Positions 5,752 to 6,304 of a stretch of 6,304 nucleotides of DNA are shown in pieces; the first letter of the stretch is position 1, and every line of letters starts with the position of its first letter. The stretch lies in contig JAQWCT010000159.1 of assembly GCA_028705785.1 (NCBI GenBank), positions 1 through 6,304 on the forward strand, written 5' to 3'. The notes beneath the pieces are model-generated. The model was not told where the DNA came from, did not search any database, and saw only the letters and a list, made by a program, of their open reading frames with translations. The stretch is from Sulfurospirillaceae bacterium (GTDB lineage Bacteria; Campylobacterota; Campylobacteria; Campylobacterales; Sulfurospirillaceae). The position numbers were made by a program, and so were the translations under genes.

Positions 5752-6304
5752 TGAATTACTTTACATGTAAAGATGATAAACTCACCTGCCTTTTATGCGC
5801 CCACTACTGTAAACTCAAAATAGGGCAAATAGGTCTTTGTGGCGTCAACCAAAACATCGACAATACAGTTAAAAATCTTGTCTATGGTTATCCTAGTGCT
5901 TTACATGTAGACCCTATAGAAAAAAAACCACTCTACCATTTCCTGCCCTCATCCAAAGCATTTTCACTTGGAACCATCGGCTGTAACTTCAAATGTCCTT
6001 TTTGTCAAAACTGGAGTCTTTCACAAGAAAAATCCTTACATGTAAAGGAATATTTCTCCCCTGAAAAAATCATCACGCTCGCCAAAGCCCACCAATGTGA
6101 GTCTATCGCTTACACTTACAATGAACCTACCATTTTTTGGCCTTATGCTAAAGACATTGCACTTTTAGCCCACCAAGAGAATATCAAAAATATCTTTGTC
6201 ACGAATGGCTTTGAATCTAGCGAAGTGATAGAGGACATGGTAGGGCTCATCGACGCAGTCAATGTCGACCTCAAATCTTTCAATGAAACCTATTACAAAA
6301 AAGA
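5751..6304 (+). CDS. amrS: AmmeMemoRadiSam system radical SAM enzyme, N-terminal part; 3' end outside window
   Basis: The visible part is 184 codons of a protein that usually has about 330-370 residues; the window edge cuts it. The start ATG at 5751-5753 overlaps the amrA stop. An N-terminal cysteine cluster (C13-x2-C16-x3-C20-x9-C30, ending GLCGVN) is typical of AmrS and its PflA-like relatives. The radical SAM motif CNFKCPFC supplies C78, C82 and C85 for the SAM-binding [4Fe-4S] cluster and is followed by QNW. Later come AYTYNEPTIFW and IFVTNGF, conserved in this family, then VNVDLKSF. It should be a cytoplasmic SAM-cleaving enzyme with an unknown substrate, working with AmrA. A Memo-like amrB would be expected nearby but is not inside the window. 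Three copies of the TACATGTA palindrome lie in its first 300 bases. Codon 6 (Cys) belongs to one of them and not to the conserved cluster. Confidence 0.92.
   Translation, partial: MNYFTCKDDKLTCLLCAHYCKLKIGQIGLCGVNQNIDNTVKNLVYGYPSALHVDPIEKKPLYHFLPSSKAFSLGTIGCNFKCPFCQNWSLSQEKSLHVKEYFSPEKIITLAKAHQCESIAYTYNEPTIFWPYAKDIALLAHQENIKNIFVTNGFESSEVIEDMVGLIDAVNVDLKSFNETYYKK
5760..5771. repeat. TTTACATGTAAA palindrome, copy 4 (amrS codons 4-7)
   Basis: This is a perfect 12-bp palindrome encoding Phe-Thr-Cys-Lys. It begins nine bases after the amrS start, ahead of the conserved cysteine cluster. Confidence 0.8.
5902..5909. repeat. TACATGTA palindrome, copy 5 (amrS codons 51-53)
   Basis: The context is TTTACATGTAGA, one mismatch from the 12-bp form. 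It is read as Leu-His-Val and begins 140 bp after the start of copy 4's core. Confidence 0.75.
6036..6045. repeat. TTACATGTAA palindrome, copy 6 (amrS codons 96-98)
   Basis: This is a perfect 10-bp palindrome in the context CTTACATGTAAA. It is read as Leu-His-Val, and its core begins 135 bp after the core of copy 5. Confidence 0.75.

Overview
The window looks like chromosomal DNA from a Campylobacterota (epsilonproteobacterial) species. Sulfurospirillum or a close relative is my best guess. The reasons are the AT-rich base composition, the compact gene packing, TATAAT-type -10 boxes without recognisable -35 boxes, and a formate-dehydrogenase-type molybdoenzyme beside lipid A modification and AmmeMemoRadiSam genes. 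The genus is an inference from gene content and style, not from a marker gene. I found no rRNA, tRNA, CRISPR array, insertion sequence or att site.

Layout. (1) Positions 1-558 (+) hold the C-terminal third of an EptA/MCR-type lipid A phosphoethanolamine transferase. It converges on, and overlaps by 11 bp, the next gene. (2) Positions 2904-548 (-) are a two-gene unit: a small 95-residue protein I do not recognise, then a 687-residue cytoplasmic FdhF-like molybdopterin formate dehydrogenase with Cys instead of Sec at the active site. It has its own promoter, and a 7-bp perfect inverted repeat (14-nt spacer) lies across the -10/start region. (3) Positions 4701-2971 (-) are an AraC-family regulator followed after 36 nt by an EamA-family (DMT) transporter, a regulator/exporter pair. 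The araC-type gene has a TATAAT six bases before its ATG and no Shine-Dalgarno, so it may be leaderless. (4) Position 5143 to 4751 (-) is a small lipoprotein, whose start I move downstream to a codon with a good ribosome binding site. (5) Positions 5209-6304 (+) are amrA and the 5' part of amrS, genes of the AmmeMemoRadiSam system. They overlap by one base (TAATG) and are transcribed divergently from the lipoprotein gene. The two -10 boxes are separated by only three bases.

The most unusual signal is a DNA-level repeat. The palindrome TACATGTA, often extended to TTTACATGTAAA, occurs six times, all in the last 3 kb: once in a promoter/leader and five times inside genes. The coding copies lie in three different reading frames (FTCK, LHV, YMY), so the conservation is of the DNA word and not of a peptide. 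No complete new biological system is demonstrable here. The best leads are this iterated palindrome, the unrecognised small partner of the formate dehydrogenase with its promoter dyad, and the poorly understood Amr pair, which is cut by the window edge. Every stretch longer than 300 bases contains a gene.
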